Source: Nitrospira sp. UBA2082 (lineage in GTDB: Bacteria > Nitrospirota > Nitrospiria > Nitrospirales > Nitrospiraceae). From it: 64,000 nt of DNA. Each line of letters starts with the position of its first letter. Within the stretch, counting starts at the first letter, position 1. The notes beneath the pieces are model-generated. The model saw only the letters and a program-made list of their open reading frames with translations, made no database searches and was not told where the DNA came from. This document shows, one piece after another, positions 60,415 to 64,000 of this stretch. The stretch covers positions 1 through 64,000 of the forward strand of contig DCZO01000020.1 in NCBI GenBank assembly GCA_002331335.1, written 5' to 3'. The position numbers were made by a program, and so were the translations under genes.

Positions 60415-60444
60415 TTGACTTTTTCCCATTCTCCCCAGTATCCT
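60415..60444 (+). promoter_or_regulatory. Promoter of rplI
   Basis: TTGACT (60415-60420) and TATCCT (60439-60444) are 18 bp apart, a good sigma-70 match, 33 bases before rplI. A GGAGATAGG ribosome-binding site lies between it and the ATG. Confidence 0.6.
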
Positions 60445-60476
60445 CCAATGCTTTCTAAGCCAAGGAGATAGGAACC

Positions 60477-60944
60477 ATGAAAGTCATTCTGCAGGAGACG
60501 CTGGATGGGGTGGGCCACCTCGGCGATCTCATCAATGTGGCCGATGGATTTGCCAGAAATTACTTGCTGCCGCGCGGCAAAGCGGTCGAGGCGAACAGTC
60601 GCAGCATCAAGGCCTTCGAGCATGCCAAGCGGGTCATGGCCGAGAAGGCCAAGAAGGAAAAACTGGAGATCGAAGGCCATGCCAAGAAGCTGTCGGCGGT
60701 GTCGCTGACCATCGAGGCACAGGCGGGCAAGGACGACAAGATGTTCGGCTCCGTCACGTCCAAAGATATTGCCGAGGGGTTGGCGGCTCAGGGATTCACC
60801 GTGGATCGGCGAAAAATTCAATTGGCACACCCGATCAAGGAACTGGGGACCGTGACGGTGCCCATCAAGATGCCGAGAGATGTGACGGCGACGGTGACCG
60901 TGAACGTGGTGAAGAAACAGGAGCCTGAAACGGCACAAGCCTAG
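60477..60944 (+). CDS. rplI: 50S ribosomal protein L9
   Basis: 155 residues. MKVILQETLDGVGHLGDLINVADGFARNYLLPRGKAVEAN is the conserved N-terminal domain, then a long connecting helix and the C-terminal RNA-binding domain (KMFGSVTSKDIAEGL...IQLAHPIKELGTVTVPIKM). Usually linked with rpsF/rpsR; here it is detached and leads glyA and nrdR on the same strand. Confidence 0.97.
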   Translation: MKVILQETLDGVGHLGDLINVADGFARNYLLPRGKAVEANSRSIKAFEHAKRVMAEKAKKEKLEIEGHAKKLSAVSLTIEAQAGKDDKMFGSVTSKDIAEGLAAQGFTVDRRKIQLAHPIKELGTVTVPIKMPRDVTATVTVNVVKKQEPETAQA

Positions 60945-60965
60945 TCGCGCGTGAGAGGAAAATCG

Positions 60966-62237
60966 ATGCTCGACGGAATCGGATCGCTGGATGCGCTGGA
61001 TGCGCTGAAAGCCGCGGACCCTGATGTCTACGCGGCGATTGAGGCGGAAGAAACGCGGCAACGCGACAAACTCCTCCTTATCGCGTCGGAGAACTTCGCC
61101 AGCCCGGCCGTACTGGCTGCGCAGGGGTCGGTGCTGACCAACAAGTATGCGGAAGGGTATCCGGGCAAGCGCTACTACGGCGGGTGCCAGCATGCCGATA
61201 CGGTCGAGGATCTGGCGATTCAACGGTGCAAGGAGATTTTCGGCGCCGAGCATGTCAACGTGCAGCCGCATTCCGGCTCACAAGCCAACATGGCGGCGTA
61301 CTTGTCGGTGTTGAAGGCGGGGGATACGATTCTGGGGATGGACTTGGCCCAGGGGGGCCATCTCACGCATGGGAGCAAGGTCAACTTTTCCGGCATCTTG
61401 TTTCGCGTGTTTGGCTACGGCGTGGATCGCCAGACCGAACGGATCGACTATGATGCGGTCCAGAAAGTCGCCGAGGAGTGCCGTCCTCGCATGATCGTGG
61501 TCGGCGCCAGCGCCTACGCCCGGACATTAGATTTCCCACGGTTTCAGCAAATTGCCAAGTCGGTTGGCGCCTACCTGCTGGTGGATATCGCCCATATCGC
61601 CGGCCTCATCGCGGCAGGGCTGCATCCCAATCCTGTGCCCTATGCAGATTTCGTCACGACGACGACCCACAAGACGCTTCGCGGTCCGCGCGGCGGAGTG
61701 ACCATGTGCAGGGCCGAGCATGCGAAGGCCGTGGACAAGCTGGTCTTCCCAGGCCTCCAGGGCGGGCCGCTGATGCATGTGATTGCCGCCAAAGCCGTCG
61801 CGTTCAAGGAAGCGCTGGCTCCTTCGTTCAAGCGCTATCAGCAACAAGTCTTGGCCAATGCTACGGCTCTGGCGCAGGGGTTGATGGACCGAGGGTACAA
61901 GATCGTTTCCGGCGGGACCGACACGCATCTGATGTTGGTGAATCTCGCCAACAAGGGGATTACCGGCAAGGACGCCGATGCCGCGCTTGATGCCGCCGGC
62001 ATCATCCTGAACAAGAACGCGGTGCCCTACGACGAAAAGCCGCCGGCTGTGGCCAGCGGCATCCGGCTGGGTTCCCCCATCGTCTCCACAAGGGGCATGA
62101 AGGAGCCGGAGATGAAACAGATCGTCGAGCTTGTGGATCGCGTGCTGCAACACCGGCAGGAGCCGGCGGTACTGGAAGAAGTTCGCCTGCAAGCCAAGGC
62201 CCTGTGCAACCGCTTTCCCATCTTTTACTCCTACTGA
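60966..62237 (+). CDS. glyA: Serine hydroxymethyltransferase
   Basis: Interconverts serine and glycine with tetrahydrofolate one-carbon transfer. 423 residues from ATG 60966 (a GTG at 60951 is possible). RQRDKLLLIASENFASPAVL, TNKYAEGYPGKRYYGGC, NVQPHSGSQANMAAYLS, ADFVTTTTHKTLRGPRGG with the PLP-binding Lys. 21 bp after rplI; followed 38 bp later by nrdR. Confidence 0.97.
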   Translation: MLDGIGSLDALDALKAADPDVYAAIEAEETRQRDKLLLIASENFASPAVLAAQGSVLTNKYAEGYPGKRYYGGCQHADTVEDLAIQRCKEIFGAEHVNVQPHSGSQANMAAYLSVLKAGDTILGMDLAQGGHLTHGSKVNFSGILFRVFGYGVDRQTERIDYDAVQKVAEECRPRMIVVGASAYARTLDFPRFQQIAKSVGAYLLVDIAHIAGLIAAGLHPNPVPYADFVTTTTHKTLRGPRGGVTMCRAEHAKAVDKLVFPGLQGGPLMHVIAAKAVAFKEALAPSFKRYQQQVLANATALAQGLMDRGYKIVSGGTDTHLMLVNLANKGITGKDADAALDAAGIILNKNAVPYDEKPPAVASGIRLGSPIVSTRGMKEPEMKQIVELVDRVLQHRQEPAVLEEVRLQAKALCNRFPIFYSY

Positions 62238-62275
62238 CGAAACTCCATCTATTCTAAGAGGGCGGGTCGCCATCT

Positions 62276-62740
62276 GTGAAATGTCCGTTCTGCGATGAGC
62301 TGGAAGACAAGGTGGTCGATTCCCGCATGGCCAAGGAAGGCGAGGTCATTCGCCGCCGTCGGGAGTGCCTTGGCTGCAAACGCCGCTATACCACGTATGA
62401 GCGGGTCGAGGAGATTCTGCCGGTCGTGGTCAAGAAGGACGGGCGCCGGGAGTCGTTCGATCGAGCCAAAATTCTCTCCGGATTGAAGAAAGCTTGCGAG
62501 AAACGGCCGATCAGTACCGCGACGATCGAGGCGGCGACTGACCGGATTGAAAAGCGAGTCCAGGAGATGGGCGAAAGCGAGGTCGAAAGTCGGGTGGTTG
62601 GCGAAGAAGTGATGAAGGAGTTGCACCAGCTGGATCAGGTCGCCTATGTCCGATTCGCGTCCGTGTACCGGGAATTTAAGGACATCGACCAATTCATGGA
62701 TGAGCTGAAAACGCTGGCTCAGCAGCGCCGCGAACGGTAA
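62276..62740 (+). CDS. nrdR: Transcriptional repressor NrdR
   Basis: ATP/dATP-sensing repressor of ribonucleotide reductase genes. 154 residues, GTG start. Zinc ribbon CPFCDELEDKVVDSRMAKEGEVIRRRRECLGCKRRYTTYERVE followed by the ATP-cone (VVVKKDGRRESFDRAKILSGLKKACEKRPI...DQVAYVRFASVYREFKDIDQFMDEL). glyA-nrdR adjacency recurs in several phyla. Confidence 0.96.
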   Translation: MKCPFCDELEDKVVDSRMAKEGEVIRRRRECLGCKRRYTTYERVEEILPVVVKKDGRRESFDRAKILSGLKKACEKRPISTATIEAATDRIEKRVQEMGESEVESRVVGEEVMKELHQLDQVAYVRFASVYREFKDIDQFMDELKTLAQQRRER

Positions 62741-62839
62741 GGTTCGGACTGTCGAGCCGATCGTCCCTCTTTGTCCTGCCCCAATGTTCAGCCCTCATCA
62801 ATCACCGGTTGTGTCGTGCGTGAGCGGACTGTCCAGGCT

Positions 62840-63958
62840 ATGCCGAAACCGCTGCCACAGCGTATTAAGAAAAAAGAAGCCCGGCCCGGCGTCACCAGCG
62901 TCGCCATCATCGGGGCCGGACGCGGCGGCACGGCGCTGATGGAAATCTTCGCCGACGATCCGCTCGTGCAAATCGTCGGGGTGGCGGAGGTCAATCCTGA
63001 TTCGCCGGGTTTGCGTCTGGCCAAACAGCTGCGAATCCCGGTGACCCGCGACTACCGCCAGCTCCTCGCGATGGAGGGGGTCGATCTCATCATCGATGTC
63101 TCGGGCAACGCCGAAGTGTGGGAGTTCCTTCAGGACTTCCATCGGATGGGCGTGACGATCATCGGAGGCGCCAGTGCCAAGTTCATGTGGGAACTGATCA
63201 ATGCCCGCATCCGGGCGACCGGGGATATTGAAAAGACGCTCAACAAGTATCAGTCGCTGTACCGGCTGTATGTGAAAGAAACCGGCACGGCGGTGACGGA
63301 GGAGCGCACCCGCATCGCCTGCGAGATTCACGACGGTCTGGTGCAAAGCCTGGCCGGCGTCAATTTCAAACTGGATCTCTGTCTGCAGCTCATGCGGAAA
63401 AATCCGAAAGCCAGCCTGGCTACAATCAAAGAGAGCAAGGCACAACTGAAATTGGCCATTCAGGAAGCCCGCCAGGTGATCTTCAACCTGCGCCCGCTCC
63501 ATTACGACAAGATGGAGCTGATTCCCGCTCTCACGAACTATTTCAGGTCCTACGAGACCCAGTCGCATATCATGACCAATTTCAGTGTGACGGGGGATGA
63601 GCAGATTCTCTTTCCTCGGACCAAGATTTTCCTGTTCCGTATCATCCAGGAAGCCTTGATCAATGTGCAGAAACATGCCAAGGCCGACCGGGTGTCGATC
63701 AGGTTGGACATTGATTTGGACATGTTGCGGATTACGATCACGGACAACGGGGTTGGGTTCGACATGGAGAATGTGCTGCGGGATCCGGAAAAATGGGATC
63801 ACTTCGGGATTAAGGGCATTGTGGAGCGGGCTCGGCTGGTCGGAGGAGAAGGACGCGTCGAATCCAAGAAGGGGCACGGGACGAAGGTCGTCGTTGAGGT
63901 GCCGCTGATGAAGAAGGAGGAAGTCAATGGAAAAGATCAAGGTCTTGATCGCCGATGA
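62840..63958 (+). CDS. NarL-type sensor histidine kinase with N-terminal Rossmann domain
   Basis: 372 residues from ATG 62840. Residues ~17-120 are a Rossmann fold: VAIIGAGRGGTALMEIFADDPLVQIVGVAEVNPDSPG and VDLIIDVSGNAEVW, like homoserine dehydrogenase or Gfo/Idh N-domains. A HisKA_3 domain follows with phospho-His164 in IACEIHDGLVQSLAGVNFKL, then an ATPase domain (RIIQEALINVQKHAKAD, DNGVGFD, GIKGIVERARLVGG). No membrane segment, so a soluble sensor, perhaps of NAD(P)H or a metabolite. Overlaps its response regulator by 32 bases. Confidence 0.9.
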   Translation: MPKPLPQRIKKKEARPGVTSVAIIGAGRGGTALMEIFADDPLVQIVGVAEVNPDSPGLRLAKQLRIPVTRDYRQLLAMEGVDLIIDVSGNAEVWEFLQDFHRMGVTIIGGASAKFMWELINARIRATGDIEKTLNKYQSLYRLYVKETGTAVTEERTRIACEIHDGLVQSLAGVNFKLDLCLQLMRKNPKASLATIKESKAQLKLAIQEARQVIFNLRPLHYDKMELIPALTNYFRSYETQSHIMTNFSVTGDEQILFPRTKIFLFRIIQEALINVQKHAKADRVSIRLDIDLDMLRITITDNGVGFDMENVLRDPEKWDHFGIKGIVERARLVGGEGRVESKKGHGTKVVVEVPLMKKEEVNGKDQGLDRR

Positions 63959-64000
63959 TCACCGGGTCGTCCGGGAAGGCCTGGCCGCGATTCTTAAGAC
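63927..64000 (+). CDS. Response regulator, 5' end only
   Basis: Begins at ATG 63927 behind AAGGAGG and is cut by the window edge. The 24 visible codons read MEKIKVLIADDHRVVREGLA and ILK, the N-terminal half of a receiver domain with the DDH acidic pocket typical of NarL/FixJ regulators. Partner of the overlapping kinase gene. Confidence 0.92.
   Translation, partial: MEKIKVLIADDHRVVREGLAAILK

Noticed and set aside
1..64000. CRISPR array, rRNA operon or tRNA gene
   Set aside because: No regularly spaced repeats, rRNA-like sequence or cloverleaf-type segment other than tmRNA was seen by eye; a dedicated tRNA search could still find one.

Overview
The window looks like chromosome of a GC-rich (roughly 60%) Gram-negative bacterium, most probably a Nitrospira (Nitrospirota). 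I base that on the general look of the proteins, the DsrE/TusA set, the HEAT-repeat genes, and a 125-bp palindrome-ended intergenic element at 25037-25161 of a kind I associate with Nitrospira genomes. This is inference; no search was possible.

Layout. 1-760: tmRNA and a small GIY-YIG gene. 1008-4117: a spermidine-synthase-like membrane protein and UDP-glucose 6-dehydrogenase. 4122-7844: four consecutive HEAT-repeat genes on the minus strand. 8001-9251: a secreted beta-propeller. 9252-12480: a sparse accessory stretch of small orphan genes. 12579-18209: a DCC-family protein, a fifth HEAT gene in a three-gene minus-strand unit with a secreted protein and a degenerate alkaline-phosphatase-fold protein, then a plus-strand pair of LPP20-like envelope proteins and a DUF1566 protein. 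18765-32078: a lipid-breakdown block (alpha/beta-hydrolase-like protein, GDPD, patatin, LhgO, acyl-CoA ligase, fused FadJ-type enzyme, two thiolases, acyl-CoA dehydrogenase). 32382-36400: small genes, a BrnTA toxin-antitoxin pair, a frameshifted surface-adhesin-E-like gene, an SDR, a HicB with a truncated HicA, and a BrnA fragment. 36473-38322: a compact restriction-modification system whose nuclease closely resembles BamHI, with a controller protein and a convergent methyltransferase.

38424-50101 is mostly housekeeping: DNA polymerase I, a PGPGW protein, DsrE, endonuclease III, ribosomal protein S21, glutamate formimidoyltransferase/cyclodeaminase, TusA and DsrE2, a Rieske oxygenase and a KefB-type antiporter. 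50136-57969 is mixed: UDP-glucuronate epimerase behind an MBL protein and a VOC protein, YaeQ and VF530, a hicB pseudogene, a second BrnT/BrnA-like pair, an alcohol dehydrogenase, YceI and a TonB-C protein. 58064-62740 carries threonine-to-glycine metabolism (tdh, kbl), rplI, glyA and nrdR. The window ends in a two-component pair whose kinase has an unusual N-terminal Rossmann domain; the response regulator is cut by the window edge.

How they work together. Patatin and GDPD would release fatty acids and glycerol phosphate for FadD, acyl-CoA dehydrogenase, FadJ and thiolase, a full beta-oxidation set that is notable if the host is an autotrophic nitrifier. Tdh, Kbl and GlyA link threonine, glycine, serine and one-carbon units. 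Ugd and the epimerase supply UDP-uronic acids. The debris of HicAB and BrnTA modules around the restriction-modification system marks 34000-38400 as a site of repeated gene gain and loss.
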